Positions 1 through 9,880 of a DNA stretch of 64,000 nucleotides are shown here, piece after piece. The translations under genes were made by a program, and so were the position numbers. Positions within the stretch are counted from its first letter, which is position 1; each line of letters starts with the position of its first letter. Source of the stretch: Pseudomonadota bacterium (lineage in GTDB: Bacteria; Pseudomonadota; Alphaproteobacteria; Rhizobiales; Aestuariivirgaceae); assembly GCA_963205315.1 (NCBI GenBank), contig CAUJIO010000004.1, positions 1 through 64,000 on the forward strand, in the 5' to 3' direction. Below the pieces are notes generated by a model, which saw nothing but the letters and a program-made list of their open reading frames with translations, ran no database searches and was not told the origin of the DNA.

Positions 1-114
1 GATGGGGTGGATGGCAGGCCTGCGGGTTCCGGCTAACGTGGCTGGAATTCCCGGGGGCGGGCGGAGAATCCCGGGGACATTACGATCCCCGCGCCGCATG
101 GCAGTTAGGCAGCC

Positions 115-292
115 CACAAGGCGTGGCCGAAGTGTTCTCCGCCTCGCGAAGAAGTCCTGCCGGATCGCGGGCGCTGTCCAGCGCCACTCGCCAGCCCTCA
201 AAAGCTGGCACACTCGCGCCGGGCAGCGCCCGCGCCTCCCACACCTAAGAGGGATCAAATGCCACCCTCGCAAAGGCGGAGCCGCGCCTGTG
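115..292 (+). ncRNA. Candidate structured non-coding RNA, 6S-like fold
   Basis: This stretch lacks a convincing reading frame but folds into a long rod. The outer stem pairs 115-126 with 282-292 (one bulged A, one G-U). A second stem pairs 137-143 (CTCCGCC) with 275-281 (GGCGGAG). A large open bubble follows, and the tip is a perfect 11-bp stem, 166-176 with 224-234, carrying an inner CCAGC/GCTGG hairpin (191-195/204-208). Length near 180 nt, a bulged closing stem, a large central bubble and a long terminal hairpin match the architecture of bacterial 6S RNA, which binds the housekeeping RNA polymerase. Strand is inferred from the fold only; both strands can form it. The identification is an inference; another structured RNA is possible. 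The rest of 1-446 holds nothing else I can recognise. Confidence 0.45.
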
Positions 293-446
293 CTCCCGCT
301 GATTGAACAGATTGCATCCAAGATATATCGGTAACCAAGTCGATTACTATTGAAATCCGCCCCAGAACCTCCGATATGAGCGGCACCGGAGCGGATTGCT
401 CCCCAACCCGAATACCGCCACGAACTGGCGTGCTGGATCCAACCCC

Positions 447-1367
447 ATGCAACTCAAAGGCTTTCACCACCTGACCGCGGTCACCGCCGATGCGCCGGGC
501 AATCACAAATTTTACACCCAGACGCTAGGCCTGCGCCTCGTCAAGAAGACGGTCAACCAGGACGATACTTCGGCCTATCACCTGTTCTATGCCGATGGCA
601 TCGGCTCGCCCGGCACCGACATCACCTTCTTCGACTGGCCGGTGGGACGGGAAAAGCGCGGCACGCATTCTGTCACACGCACTGGCTTCCGCGTCGCCAA
701 TGAGGAATCGCTCAAGTGGTGGGAGCATCGCCTCACGATGCAGGGCGTGAAGCACGACAAGATCACCGAGCAGGCCGGCTGGCAGACGCTCGCCTTCGAG
801 GACGCGGAAGGCCAACGCCTGGCTCTTGTCGCTGACAACGAGGGCGAGGCGCACGGCTGGTCCGAGAGCCCGGTTCCGGCCGAGCACCAGATCCGCGGCC
901 TTGGCCCCATCACCATGAGCGTGCCCGACATCCGCCACACCGACATGGTGCTGACCAATCTGATGAACATGGTGCCAATGGGCCAGATCAACGGCACCCA
1001 TGTCTACAAGATGGGAACGGCGGGGGCCGTCGGCGAATTGCACGTGACGGTCGATCCGTCGCTGCCGCCGGCCATGCAGGGTGCGGGCTCGGTGCACCAC
1101 GTCGCCTTTAATATTCCGTATGCGGAGTATGAGGCCTGGGCCGAGCGGCTGAAAAAGATGCGGGTGCCGAATTCCGGTCCGGTGGACCGCTTCTGGTTCA
1201 AGAGCCTGTATTTCCGCGAGCCCAACGGCGTGCTGTTCGAACTCGCCACCGATGCACCGGGTTTCGCAACCGATGAAGCCATGGACAAGCTCGGCACGAC
1301 CCTATCGCTGCCGCCCTTCCTCGAAGGCCGCCGCGAGCAGATCGAGGCGGGGCTGAAAAAGCTTTGA
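447..1367 (+). CDS. Ring-cleaving dioxygenase / VOC (glyoxalase-fold) family protein
   Basis: A 306-residue protein with two vicinal-oxygen-chelate halves, as in the MhqO/PcpA-like ring-cleaving dioxygenase group that opens (hydro)quinones. Candidate Fe(II) ligands are the histidine in GFHHLTAV near the N-terminus, the histidine in VHHVAF in the second half, and the glutamate in LFELATD. I chose the ATG at 447 (MQLKGF...), where the domain begins; an upstream in-frame ATG at 396 would add 17 residues unlike the family. GGATCC at 435 gives only a weak ribosome site. The gene stands alone and ends just before a strong hairpin. The substrate cannot be read from the sequence. Confidence 0.85.
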   Translation: MQLKGFHHLTAVTADAPGNHKFYTQTLGLRLVKKTVNQDDTSAYHLFYADGIGSPGTDITFFDWPVGREKRGTHSVTRTGFRVANEESLKWWEHRLTMQGVKHDKITEQAGWQTLAFEDAEGQRLALVADNEGEAHGWSESPVPAEHQIRGLGPITMSVPDIRHTDMVLTNLMNMVPMGQINGTHVYKMGTAGAVGELHVTVDPSLPPAMQGAGSVHHVAFNIPYAEYEAWAERLKKMRVPNSGPVDRFWFKSLYFREPNGVLFELATDAPGFATDEAMDKLGTTLSLPPFLEGRREQIEAGLKKL

Positions 1368-1373
1368 CGAAGC

Positions 1374-1401
1374 GCCCTCATCCGCACCGCCGGGTGAGGG
1401 C
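1374..1401. terminator. Hairpin terminator between convergent genes
   Basis: GCCCTCATCC (1374-1383) pairs with GGGTGAGGGC (1392-1401), ten pairs with one G-U, between the dioxygenase gene on the plus strand and the sugar kinase on the minus strand. There is no clear T-run, so it may act on both genes weakly or serve as a 3' stabilising stem. Confidence 0.5.
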
Positions 1402-1408
1402 CTTTCCG

Positions 1409-2896
1409 CTATCGCACCTCTTTCAACGCCCCATAGAGCTTGGCGTAGCGTGGCAGCATTTCCTGCTCATAGAACCGTGTATTCGCAAGGTTCGGCTCGA
1501 TCACCGACTTCGAGCGCACCATGGCCGCGCAGCCTTCCTCGATGGTCTTGAACCTGCCCGCCCCATGCGCCGCCAGAATGGCGCAACCCAATGCGGGCGC
1601 ATCGGCCACCTCGGTCAGTTCGATGGGCGCGCCGATGGTATCGGCATGAATTTGCAGCCACAGCGGCGAATTGCTGGCACCACCCGCCAATACGATGCGC
1701 TTTGGCGTGAAGGCTTCGCCAAAGCTGTCGGTAATCAGCCGCGTGCCAAGACAAATCCCCTCGATGATGGCGCGGAAGACATGCGCGGGCGTGTGCTTCA
1801 GCGTCAGCCCGGTGATGGCGCCGCGCGACAAGGCATCTGTATAGGGCGTGCGGTTGCCCTGGAAGTGATCAAGCACCAGAAGCCCCTCTGCCCCCGGCGG
1901 AACTTGCCGTGCGCCATCGTTCAGCGCGTCGAAACTCGTGTGCTCGGCGAAGTGCCGCTTGAACCAGGCGATGACCGATCCGGTCGAGGTCTGCCCGCCC
2001 TCGATGATCGGCTTGCCCGGATAGATGCCATCCATATAGGTGCCCCAGACACCAGCTTTATGAACAACGCGATCCGCCACGCCGATATGAAGATGCGACG
2101 AGCCGGTGATCAGTGCCATTTCACCGGGCTGGGTGACGCCCAGTCCGATAACGCCAATGAAGGCATCGGATCCGCCCTGCACCACCAGAAGTCCGGCATC
2201 GAGTCCCAGATGTTCGGCGGCCTCCCTCGTCAGCGGGCCGATCGGAGTTCCGGGCGCCACGATCGGGTTCGGCCATTTTTCTTCGAGTTCGGAGAGGCCC
2301 ACCGCCGCCAGCAGCGAGCGCGGCACGCCACCATGCTGGGTCTGATAATGCCAGCGGATACAGGCATTTCCCAGCGAGCCCACCCATTGGCCGGTCAGCC
2401 GGAAGTTGATGTAGTCCTGATATTCACCCACCCTGGCGGCGCGCGCGAACATTTCCGGCTGATGGCGCTTCATCCACAGCGACTTGGGGATCATCCACTC
2501 CGCCGAGACAGGGCCCGCACCACCGCCATTGACGCGCAAATAGGCGTCCTTCGTTGCCGCAATCTCGTCCGCCTCTTGCGAGGACCGCACATCCATCCAG
2601 ATCATGCAGGGGCGCAGCGGAACGCCTTGCTTGTCGAGCGCAACCACCGAGCAGCAGGTCGTGTCGACGCTGAGGCCGATGATGTCTGTGGTCTTCACGC
2701 CGGCCTTGGCAACCGCACCTTTCACCGACTGGCCCATCGCCGCCCACCAGTCTTCCGGGTTCTGTTCGGCCCACGACGGATTGGGGAAGTCTGTCTTATA
2801 GGGCGTTGCCACCGAGGCGAGAGGGCGTCCGTCGAGATCGAAGACAAAGGCCCGGATCGACTCGGTCCCGCCATCCACGCCGATTACATAGCTCAT
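1409..2896 (-). CDS. FGGY-family carbohydrate kinase (ribulokinase-like)
   Basis: A 495-residue sugar kinase that would phosphorylate a ketopentose, pentitol or similar sugar with ATP in the cytoplasm. It starts with the phosphate-binding GVDGGTESIRAFVFD motif, has the ribulokinase-like middle around WMDVRSSQEAD, a second phosphate loop at LITGSSHLHIG and the C-terminal GGASNSPLWLQ and [15 protein letters not shown] motifs that bind adenosine. The start codon lies inside the last codons of the carbonic anhydrase gene (ATGA overlap), so the two are probably co-translated. Substrate is not determinable; D-ribulose or a related sugar is an inference from the subfamily. Confidence 0.88.
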   Translation of the reverse strand: MSYVIGVDGGTESIRAFVFDLDGRPLASVATPYKTDFPNPSWAEQNPEDWWAAMGQSVKGAVAKAGVKTTDIIGLSVDTTCCSVVALDKQGVPLRPCMIWMDVRSSQEADEIAATKDAYLRVNGGGAGPVSAEWMIPKSLWMKRHQPEMFARAARVGEYQDYINFRLTGQWVGSLGNACIRWHYQTQHGGVPRSLLAAVGLSELEEKWPNPIVAPGTPIGPLTREAAEHLGLDAGLLVVQGGSDAFIGVIGLGVTQPGEMALITGSSHLHIGVADRVVHKAGVWGTYMDGIYPGKPIIEGGQTSTGSVIAWFKRHFAEHTSFDALNDGARQVPPGAEGLLVLDHFQGNRTPYTDALSRGAITGLTLKHTPAHVFRAIIEGICLGTRLITDSFGEAFTPKRIVLAGGASNSPLWLQIHADTIGAPIELTEVADAPALGCAILAAHGAGRFKTIEEGCAAMVRSKSVIEPNLANTRFYEQEMLPRYAKLYGALKEVR

Positions 2897-3537
2897 GCAG
2901 CTCCCTCACCAATGGCGGTCCATTGAGCCTCGTCCTCATCGTAAGCATGGAGTTCGCCCATCGAGATATCAAACCAAACGCCATGGAGTGACAACTCTCT
3001 TTTGTTTTCCTTCATGCGGATCCATGGGAAGGTGCGGAGGTTCGCCAGCGAATGTTCGATCGAAGCGCGTTCGATGTGGCGCTCATGGATATGCTCTTCC
3101 ACGCCTGGTGCGCGCGGAACGATACGTGCCACGTCCTTGATGGGGCGCATCCACGAGCCGATGAAATCGGTATTGGTCAAGGGGCTTGCATCCTGCACCA
3201 CGGCACGGATGCCGCCACAGCGTCCATGGCCCATGACGACGACATGCTTCACACCAAGCGATAGAACTGCAAACTCAAGGGCGGCGCTTGTCGAATGATG
3301 ACTGCCGTCGGGCGTGTAGGGCGGCACCAGGTTCGCGACGTTGCGGACGACAAAAATCTCGCCCGGGCCGGCATCGAAGATGGTCTCCGGTGCGGCGCGC
3401 GAGTCGCAGCAGGCAATGATCATGACCCTCGGTTTCTGCGCACCCTCGCCAAGTTTCTTGTAACGCTCAGATTCAGATGTATAGCGGCCGGCGCGGAAGT
3501 TGGAATAACCGTCGAGCAGCGTGGTTGGCAGCGGCAT
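2893..3537 (-). CDS. Beta-class carbonic anhydrase
   Basis: A 214-residue beta-carbonic anhydrase interconverting CO2 and bicarbonate. The zinc site is complete: CDSR at residues 44-47 and H104/C107 in GHGRCGG. I start at the ATG at 3537 (MPLPTTLLDGY...), which has AGGGAG about 8 nt upstream and matches family length; a longer frame begins 20 codons earlier. The stop overlaps the start of the FGGY kinase by four bases. Pairing a carbonic anhydrase with a sugar kinase is unusual; bicarbonate supply for a carboxylation elsewhere is only a guess. Confidence 0.93.
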   Translation of the reverse strand: MPLPTTLLDGYSNFRAGRYTSESERYKKLGEGAQKPRVMIIACCDSRAAPETIFDAGPGEIFVVRNVANLVPPYTPDGSHHSTSAALEFAVLSLGVKHVVVMGHGRCGGIRAVVQDASPLTNTDFIGSWMRPIKDVARIVPRAPGVEEHIHERHIERASIEHSLANLRTFPWIRMKENKRELSLHGVWFDISMGELHAYDEDEAQWTAIGEGAA

Positions 3538-3567
3538 GTCGTGGCTCCCTCTATTTGCAGTGGCTCT

Positions 3568-3597
3568 CAAAAAAATGGCCGGGTAATGCCCGGCCAT
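3568..3597 (-). terminator. Rho-independent terminator of ilvD
   Basis: On the minus strand a nine-pair stem (3589-3597 with 3575-3583, ATGGCCGGG/CCCGGCCAT, loop TAATG) is followed directly by seven T residues (3574-3568). It lies 31 bases past the ilvD stop, before the carbonic anhydrase start. Confidence 0.85.
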
Positions 3598-3627
3598 CTT
3601 GACACAGAACCGAGCAGCGCTTTCGCC

Positions 3628-5469
3628 CTACTCCACCACGCGAACCGCACCCTTGGCGGCTGACGTGGTGAGCGCAGCATAGGCCTTGAGCGCGGTCGTA
3701 ATTTTACGCTTACGCACTTCCTTCGGCTTCCAGGCCTTGTCGCCCCTGGCGAGCATGATGGACCTGCGGCGGACCAGCTCATCATCCGGCACAGCCAGAT
3801 TGATGGTACGATTGGGGATGTCGATTTCGATCGTATCACCCTCCTGCACAAGTGCGATCAAACCGCCTTCGGCAGCCTCCGGCGAGACGTGTCCGATCGA
3901 GAGGCCGGATGTGCCTCCGGAGAAGCGACCATCCGTGATAAGCGCGCAGGCCTTGCCCAGCCCCTTCGACTTGAGATAGCTCGTCGGGTACAGCATTTCC
4001 TGCATGCCTGGGCCACCGCGCGGCCCCTCGTAGCGGATGACCACCACGTCGCCTGCCTCGACGCCGCGATTCAAGATGCCATGAACAGCCGAGTCCTGGC
4101 TTTCGAACACCTTGGCCTTGCCGGTGAATTTGAGGATGCTGTCATCGACACCGGCGGTTTTGACGATGCAACCCTCAAGCGCCAGGTTGCCATAGAGCAC
4201 GGCCAGACCGCCATCCTTCGAGAATGGCGTTTCAACACTCCGGATAACGCCGGTCTTGCGGTCGAGGTCGAGATCGTCCCAGCGGCTTGACTGGCTGAAG
4301 GCCACCTGCGTCGGGACCCCGCCCGGCGCTGCGCGGAAAAACTCGCGCACCGCTTCAGAGTTCGTACGCGCGATATCCCAGCGGTTCAGGGCATCGCCCA
4401 ATGTGCGCGAATGGACGGTGGGCAGATCGCGGTTGATCAGGCCGCCCTTGTCGAGTTCGCCGAGGATCGCCATTATTCCACCGGCGCGGTGAACGTCTTC
4501 CATATGGACATCCGACTTGGCGGGGGCGACCTTGGACAGCACCGGCACACGGCGCGACAGGCGGTCGATGTCCTTCATGGTGAATTCCATCTCTGCTTCG
4601 TGCGCCGCAGCCAGAATATGCAGGACAGTATTGGTGGATCCGCCCATGGCGATGTCGAGCGTCATGGCGTTCTCGAATGCACCAAAGCTCGCAATGTTAC
4701 GCGGCAGGACCGTTTCGTCGTCCTGTTCGTAATATCGGCGTGCAAGATCGACAATAAGGTGGCCAGCTTCGACAAACAGGCGCTTCCGGTCCGAATGCGT
4801 GGCGAGCGTAGAGCCATTGCCCGGAAGTGACAGGCCAAGGGCCTCGGTTAGACAGTTCATGGAATTGGCCGTGAACATTCCGGAACACGAGCCGCATGTG
4901 GGGCACGCGGCACGCTCAATTGCCTGAACCTCTACGTCCGATACTTTTTCGTCGGCCGCCGCGACCATGGCGTCGATCAGATCCAGCGTCTTGGTGATGC
5001 CCGAGACCACGACCTTGCCGGCTTCCATCGGGCCGCCGGACACGAACACGACCGGAATATTCAACCGCAGGGCCGCCATGAGCATGCCAGGGGTGATCTT
5101 GTCGCAGTTCGAGATACAGACCATCGCATCGGCGCAATGGGCGTTGACCATGTATTCTACGGAATCCGCAATGATTTCACGCGACGGCAGCGAGTAAAGC
5201 ATACCGTCATGACCCATCGCGATGCCGTCATCCACGGCGATGGTGTTGAACTCCTTGGCCACGCCACCGGCCTTTTCAACCTCGCGCGCGACCAGTTGAC
5301 CCAGGTCCTTCAGGTGCACGTGGCCGGGCACAAATTGGGTGAATGAATTGACGATCGCAACAATCGGCTTGCCGAAATCCTCGTCCGTCATACCAGTTGC
5401 GCGCCAAAGACCGCGGGCGCCAGCCATGTTGCGGCCATGTGTGGACGTTCGTGAACGAAGTGCGGGCAT
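3628..5469 (-). CDS. ilvD: Dihydroxy-acid dehydratase
   Basis: A 613-residue IlvD, the Fe-S enzyme that dehydrates 2,3-dihydroxyisovalerate and 2,3-dihydroxy-3-methylvalerate in valine and isoleucine synthesis. It carries [18 protein letters not shown] at the N-terminus, [12 protein letters not shown] and [19 protein letters not shown] with the cluster cysteines, and [20 protein letters not shown] near the C-terminus. I chose the ATG at 5469 ([10 protein letters not shown]), preceded by AGGTGG at a 5-6 nt gap and giving the usual 612-613 residues; ATGs at 5496 and 5568 would add atypical leaders. It is divergent from the malyl-CoA lyase gene. Confidence 0.97.
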   Translation of the reverse strand: MPALRSRTSTHGRNMAGARGLWRATGMTDEDFGKPIVAIVNSFTQFVPGHVHLKDLGQLVAREVEKAGGVAKEFNTIAVDDGIAMGHDGMLYSLPSREIIADSVEYMVNAHCADAMVCISNCDKITPGMLMAALRLNIPVVFVSGGPMEAGKVVVSGITKTLDLIDAMVAAADEKVSDVEVQAIERAACPTCGSCSGMFTANSMNCLTEALGLSLPGNGSTLATHSDRKRLFVEAGHLIVDLARRYYEQDDETVLPRNIASFGAFENAMTLDIAMGGSTNTVLHILAAAHEAEMEFTMKDIDRLSRRVPVLSKVAPAKSDVHMEDVHRAGGIMAILGELDKGGLINRDLPTVHSRTLGDALNRWDIARTNSEAVREFFRAAPGGVPTQVAFSQSSRWDDLDLDRKTGVIRSVETPFSKDGGLAVLYGNLALEGCIVKTAGVDDSILKFTGKAKVFESQDSAVHGILNRGVEAGDVVVIRYEGPRGGPGMQEMLYPTSYLKSKGLGKACALITDGRFSGGTSGLSIGHVSPEAAEGGLIALVQEGDTIEIDIPNRTINLAVPDDELVRRRSIMLARGDKAWKPKEVRKRKITTALKAYAALTTSAAKGAVRVVE

Positions 5470-5620
5470 GGGTACCACCTGTAGCTTGATTGCCATGGGA
5501 TTGCCCCAAGGCGGGGCCGGAATCAAGTCAATGGTTCGAGGGCCGCCATTGGGCCAATTGCATGGCAAAGGAGGTCAGGCGTATGGAGAAGCAAACCGCC
5601 ACCCAGGAAGGATAGATCCG
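5470..5620. promoter_or_regulatory. Divergent control region between ilvD and malyl-CoA lyase
   Basis: These 151 bases must hold the promoters of both flanking genes. I see AGGAAGG (5605-5611), the ribosome site of the lyase gene, but no convincing operator or leader-peptide attenuator for ilvD. Confidence 0.4.
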
Positions 5621-6598
5621 ATGAGTTTCCATGTTGTCGAACAGGCCACCGCACGCCTCAACCGCAGCGAACTGGCGGTTCCCGGAAGCCAGTCTAAACT
5701 GTTCGAAAAGGCAGCGAAATCTGCGGCTGACGTGGTGTTCCTCGATCTCGAGGACGCGGTTGCCCCTGATGACAAAGAGCAAGCCCGCAAGAATATCATC
5801 CAAGCAATTGGCGACATCGACTGGGGCAACAAGCAGCTGTCAGTGCGAATAAACGGGCTGGATACGCATTACATGTACCGGGACGTGGTGGATGTGGTGG
5901 AAAACTGTTCGGATCGGCTGGATCTCATCATGATCCCGAAGGTCGGGACGGCAGCTGACGTCTATGCCCTGGACATGCTGGTGACACAGATCGAAACAGC
6001 CAAGGCACGCAAGAAACGCCTTGGGTTTGAGCTCATTATCGAGACGGCGCTGGGAATGCAGAACATTCACGAGATTGCCAGTGCCTCGAAGCGTAATGAA
6101 TCCCTGCATTTCGGTGTCGCTGACTATGCCGCCTCGACCAAGGCACGGACCACTTCGATCGGCGGTGCCAACCCGGACTATGCAGTGCTGACCGATGCCT
6201 TGGGTGACGGAAGCCGCGCTACGCACTGGGGCGACATGTGGCACTATGCCATTTCACGCATGGTCGTTGCGGCCCGCGCAAATGGCCTGCGGCCGGTGGA
6301 CGGCCCTTACGGAAACTTCTCGGATGCCGAAGGCTTCAGGGCCCAGGCCTTGCGGGCGGCTGTTTTGGGCTGTGAAGGCAAATGGGCAATCCACCCCTCG
6401 CAGATTGCGTTGGCCAACGAGGTGATGAGCCCGTCCCCGGCCGACGTCGCACGCGCCGTCCGTATCATCGCCGCCATGAAGGAAGCAGAAGCCCAAGGAC
6501 GGGGAGCAGTCTCCCTTGATGGCCGCCTCATTGATTATGCGTCAATCCGGCAGGCCGAAGTGCTGGTCAAGAAGGCGGAAATGATCGCAGCGCATTGA
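5621..6598 (+). CDS. Malyl-CoA lyase (HpcH/HpaI-type CoA ester lyase)
   Basis: A 325-residue TIM-barrel lyase that cleaves malyl-CoA to glyoxylate and acetyl-CoA, or runs the reverse condensation. It is close to the serine-cycle/ethylmalonyl-CoA type: RSELAVPGS, DLEDAVAPDDKEQARKNI with metal ligands, VRINGLDTHYMYRDVVD with the CoA/oxalate arginine, LIETALGMQNIHEIA with the metal glutamate, and FGVADYAAS with the metal aspartate. The ATG at 5621 has AGGAAGG nine bases upstream; the longer open frame overlaps ilvD and is not needed. Malate synthase G lies 1.1 kb downstream on the same strand. Beta-methylmalyl-CoA or citramalyl-CoA are alternative substrates. Confidence 0.88.
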   Translation: MSFHVVEQATARLNRSELAVPGSQSKLFEKAAKSAADVVFLDLEDAVAPDDKEQARKNIIQAIGDIDWGNKQLSVRINGLDTHYMYRDVVDVVENCSDRLDLIMIPKVGTAADVYALDMLVTQIETAKARKKRLGFELIIETALGMQNIHEIASASKRNESLHFGVADYAASTKARTTSIGGANPDYAVLTDALGDGSRATHWGDMWHYAISRMVVAARANGLRPVDGPYGNFSDAEGFRAQALRAAVLGCEGKWAIHPSQIALANEVMSPSPADVARAVRIIAAMKEAEAQGRGAVSLDGRLIDYASIRQAEVLVKKAEMIAAH

Positions 6599-6698
6599 AA
6601 CGAAAGTGGTGAAATGAGCTAACCTTGCGATGTTTTGCGCTCTTCCGGACTGATCCGCCTATCCGATAGATGTGATCCTGGACTGGAGAGAATGACGC

Positions 6699-7613
6699 AT
6701 GGCGGGCGACAGAATTCGCGAAATCGAATGGCCGACAATCGGGTTGATTGCTATTACCTACCTTGTCGTGATGGCGCTCGTTTGGTTCCATGCCAGCCTG
6801 CCTTGGTGGTTGATCCTGCCAGTCGGCGCCTATTTCGCAGCGCTTCACACGTCGCTTCAGCATGAAGTGTTACATGGACACCCGACCGGCAATCGACTGC
6901 TCAATGACGCAATGGTGTATCCGACCCTGACACTCTGGCTGCCCTATCATCGCTATCGCCAGACGCACCTTATGCATCACAACGACTCGAACCTCACCGA
7001 TCCGCGGCTGGATCCGGAGTCCTATTACATGCTGCCGGAACACTGGGCGGAAGTTACAGGGCTCCGCCGTGTACTATATGAATTCAACCACACGCTGGCC
7101 GGGCGGATGCTCATCGGACCCGCGATCAGCATCATTCGCTTCTGGACGTCGGAATTCCGCAATATTGCCAATGGCGATAGCGAAACACTCAAGGCGTGGG
7201 CGTGGTTCGTGCCGTCTGTCGCACTCACGCTGTGGTTCGTCGTCGTCATCGCCGGAATGCCTGCCTGGCTGTATATTTTGCTGATTGCCTATCCCGGCAT
7301 CTCGCTGGCACTTGTGCGGTCGTTCTGCGAACATCAGGCGGCCGAGAAGATCGAGCACCGGACGATCATCGTCGAAGCCTCTTCATTCTGGTCACTGCTG
7401 TTTCTGAACAACAACCTGCACGTGGCTCACCATGCCCGCCCAGGGCTGGCCTGGTACAAGATTCCGGCTTTCTACCGGGCCGAACGCGAACGATTGATTG
7501 CTCAGAACAACGGCTACCACATGCGTGGCTATGGCGAGATCTTCCGCCGCTTCTTTCTCAGGGCAAAAGAACCGATTGCCTACCCCAATCCAGGGTGGCT
7601 GAAGAAGCTCTAG
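6699..7613 (+). CDS. Membrane fatty acid desaturase family protein
   Basis: A 304-residue integral membrane di-iron enzyme with all three histidine boxes: H55-x3-H59 (HEVLH), H90-x2-HH (HLMHH) and a C-terminal HVAHH. Hydrophobic segments lie near residues 14-30, 35-50, 175-192 and 197-215. Members desaturate or hydroxylate acyl chains or other lipids; substrate and position cannot be told. GGAGAG precedes the start by about 11 bases; an ATG seven bases upstream (6692) is out of frame. It lies between the malyl-CoA lyase and malate synthase genes on the same strand. Confidence 0.85.
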   Translation: MAGDRIREIEWPTIGLIAITYLVVMALVWFHASLPWWLILPVGAYFAALHTSLQHEVLHGHPTGNRLLNDAMVYPTLTLWLPYHRYRQTHLMHHNDSNLTDPRLDPESYYMLPEHWAEVTGLRRVLYEFNHTLAGRMLIGPAISIIRFWTSEFRNIANGDSETLKAWAWFVPSVALTLWFVVVIAGMPAWLYILLIAYPGISLALVRSFCEHQAAEKIEHRTIIVEASSFWSLLFLNNNLHVAHHARPGLAWYKIPAFYRAERERLIAQNNGYHMRGYGEIFRRFFLRAKEPIAYPNPGWLKKL

Positions 7614-7687
7614 CACTGTCATTCCGAGTGGCGAAGGCTGGACTCCTGGGCTAAAAGGACCAGCTTTTTTTGCTGGGAGTAGGGTCA

Positions 7688-9841
7688 TTGACGAACCGTG
7701 TTGAAGTTGCGGGCTTGCGCGTTGCAGGTGAACTCTTTGCATTCGTCGCCGAGGAGGCACTGGCTGGCAGTGGGCTCGATGAAGTCGACTTCTGGCATCG
7801 GTTTGCCGCAATAATACACGACCTTGCCCCGAAAAACCGTGCGTTGCTTGCCAGGCGGGACCAACTGCAGAGCGAACTCGACAGTTGGTACAAGGCCAAC
7901 GGCGCGCCGGCGGATATGGGTGCGTATAAGGCCTTCCTCACGCAAATCGGCTATTTGCTCCCAGAGGGTCCCGACTTCGCGGTAACGACGCAGAATGTCG
8001 ATCCTGAAATTGCTGAGGTTGCCGGAGCGCAATTGGTCGTTCCGGTCATGAATGCGAGATACGCATTGAACGCCGCCAATGCGCGCTGGGGCTCACTCTA
8101 TGATGCACTCTATGGAACCGACGCCATTCCCGAGAGCGAGGGCGCCATACGCGGCACAGACTACAATCCCAAGCGCGGTGACAAGGTCATTGCCTGGGTC
8201 CGGGACTTCCTTGACACAGCCGTGCCGCTTGCCTCCGGCTCGTGGTCCGCGATCAGCCATGTTCAAGTAAAAGATGGTTCGCTGATCACCAGTCTGGGCG
8301 GGCTCAAGATTCCGGCGCAATTCTGCGGATACAAGGGTGCCGAAGATCGGCCCGACGCAGTGGTTCTTGTCAACAATGGACTTCACATCGAGATCCGCTT
8401 CGACCGCGCCCACGGGATCGGCAAACAGGATCTGGCCGGCATCGCCGACGTCGTGATCGAGTCAGCGTTGACAACCATCATGGATTGCGAGGATTCGGTG
8501 GCGGCTGTGGATGCCGCTGACAAAGTGATTGTCTATCGCAATCTATTGGGGTTGATGAATGGCCGCCTCACGGAAGAAGTCCTGAAAGGGGACAAGACGG
8601 TCCTGCGGAGCCTCAACGTCGACCGCGTCTACAAGAGCCCCAAAAGCGGAACATTCACGTTGCATGGCCGGGCCCTCATGCTGGTGCGCAATGTCGGTCA
8701 CCTGATGACCAGCCCGGCAATACTCGACAGCCAGGGCCACGAGATACCCGAAGGCATCATGGACGCGATGATGACGGGGCTAATCGCGCTCAACGATATC
8801 GGACCGAACGGCCGCCGTGGCAATTCGCGTGCTGGATCGCTTTATATTGTGAAGCCCAAGATGCACGGCCCGGAGGAAGTGGCCTTCGCTATCGAGATAT
8901 TTGCACGCGTTGAGGCTGCCCTCGGCATGGCTCCGAATACCATCAAAATCGGCATCATGGATGAGGAACGGCGCACGACCGTCAACCTCAAGGAATGTAT
9001 TCGCACTGCAAAGGACCGCATCGTCTTCATCAACACCGGTTTTCTCGACCGGACTGGTGATGAAATCCACAGCGCCATGGAAGCCGGACCGATGATCCGC
9101 AAGGGCGACATGAAACAGGCCGCGTGGATCAATGCCTACGAGAACTGGAATGTCGACGTGGGCTTGGCCTGCGGGCTTCCCGGTCATGCACAGATCGGCA
9201 AGGGCATGTGGGCCATTCCCGACCGCATGGCGGCGATGCTGGAACAGAAGATTGCGCATCCCAGAGCCGGGGCCAATACTGCCTGGGTTCCCTCGCCCAC
9301 CGCAGCGACGCTTCATTCCACACATTATCACCGCGTGAACGTGAAAGACGTGCAGGCACAGATCAGATCGCGACCGCGCGCGAAGCTTGACGACATCCTT
9401 TCGGTGCCTGTCGCCGTCCGGCCGAACTGGTCGGCGGACGACGTCCAGAAGGAGCTCGACAACAATGCACAGGGACTGTTGGGCTATGTGGTGCGCTGGG
9501 TCGATCAGGGAGTAGGCTGTTCCAAGGTGCCCGATATCGACAATGTCGGATTGATGGAGGACCGCGCCACGCTACGGATTTCCTCGCAGCACATCGCCAA
9601 TTGGCTGAAGCATGGTGTGTGCTCAGCGGACCAGGTCATGGCGACCTTGAAGCGGATGGCGAAAATCGTGGACAGGCAGAACGCAGGAGATCCCGCCTAT
9701 CATCCGATGGCGGATGATTTTGACCGGTCCATCGCGTTTGAGGCCGCCTGCGATCTGGTATTCAAGGGAGCATTGCAGCCAAACGGTTATACCGAGCCAC
9801 TGCTGCATGCCCACCGTCAACGAGCCAAGGCGGAGGCCTGA
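7688..9841 (+). CDS. glcB: Malate synthase G
   Basis: A 717-residue malate synthase G condensing glyoxylate with acetyl-CoA to malate. The family sequence is clear throughout: [15 protein letters not shown], the [18 protein letters not shown] block, [17 protein letters not shown] with the catalytic arginine region, [34 protein letters not shown] and a C-terminal WLKHGV segment. No ATG fits. I take the TTG at 7688 ([10 protein letters not shown]), eight bases after GGAGT; an alternative TTG at 7670 would add six residues. With the upstream malyl-CoA lyase it suggests glyoxylate handling, from glycolate, C2 or C1 assimilation. Confidence 0.95.
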   Translation: MTNRVEVAGLRVAGELFAFVAEEALAGSGLDEVDFWHRFAAIIHDLAPKNRALLARRDQLQSELDSWYKANGAPADMGAYKAFLTQIGYLLPEGPDFAVTTQNVDPEIAEVAGAQLVVPVMNARYALNAANARWGSLYDALYGTDAIPESEGAIRGTDYNPKRGDKVIAWVRDFLDTAVPLASGSWSAISHVQVKDGSLITSLGGLKIPAQFCGYKGAEDRPDAVVLVNNGLHIEIRFDRAHGIGKQDLAGIADVVIESALTTIMDCEDSVAAVDAADKVIVYRNLLGLMNGRLTEEVLKGDKTVLRSLNVDRVYKSPKSGTFTLHGRALMLVRNVGHLMTSPAILDSQGHEIPEGIMDAMMTGLIALNDIGPNGRRGNSRAGSLYIVKPKMHGPEEVAFAIEIFARVEAALGMAPNTIKIGIMDEERRTTVNLKECIRTAKDRIVFINTGFLDRTGDEIHSAMEAGPMIRKGDMKQAAWINAYENWNVDVGLACGLPGHAQIGKGMWAIPDRMAAMLEQKIAHPRAGANTAWVPSPTAATLHSTHYHRVNVKDVQAQIRSRPRAKLDDILSVPVAVRPNWSADDVQKELDNNAQGLLGYVVRWVDQGVGCSKVPDIDNVGLMEDRATLRISSQHIANWLKHGVCSADQVMATLKRMAKIVDRQNAGDPAYHPMADDFDRSIAFEAACDLVFKGALQPNGYTEPLLHAHRQRAKAEA

Positions 9842-9880
9842 AGGTCCAATTGCCTGAGCGACATAGGCCGGCTTGTGTCA

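Noticed and set aside
2-334. Possible 110-codon gene at the left edge
   Set aside because: It crosses the strongly structured region, has no family sequence and is arginine-rich, so it is unlikely to be coding.
1364-2926. Long plus-strand open frame of 520 codons
   Set aside because: It is antisense to the FGGY kinase, which has clear family motifs; the frame's protein is arginine/histidine-rich and matches nothing.
7654-7675. Terminator after the desaturase gene
   Set aside because: The CCAGC/GCTGG stem carries its seven T residues in the loop, not after the stem, and it overlaps the malate synthase ribosome-site region.
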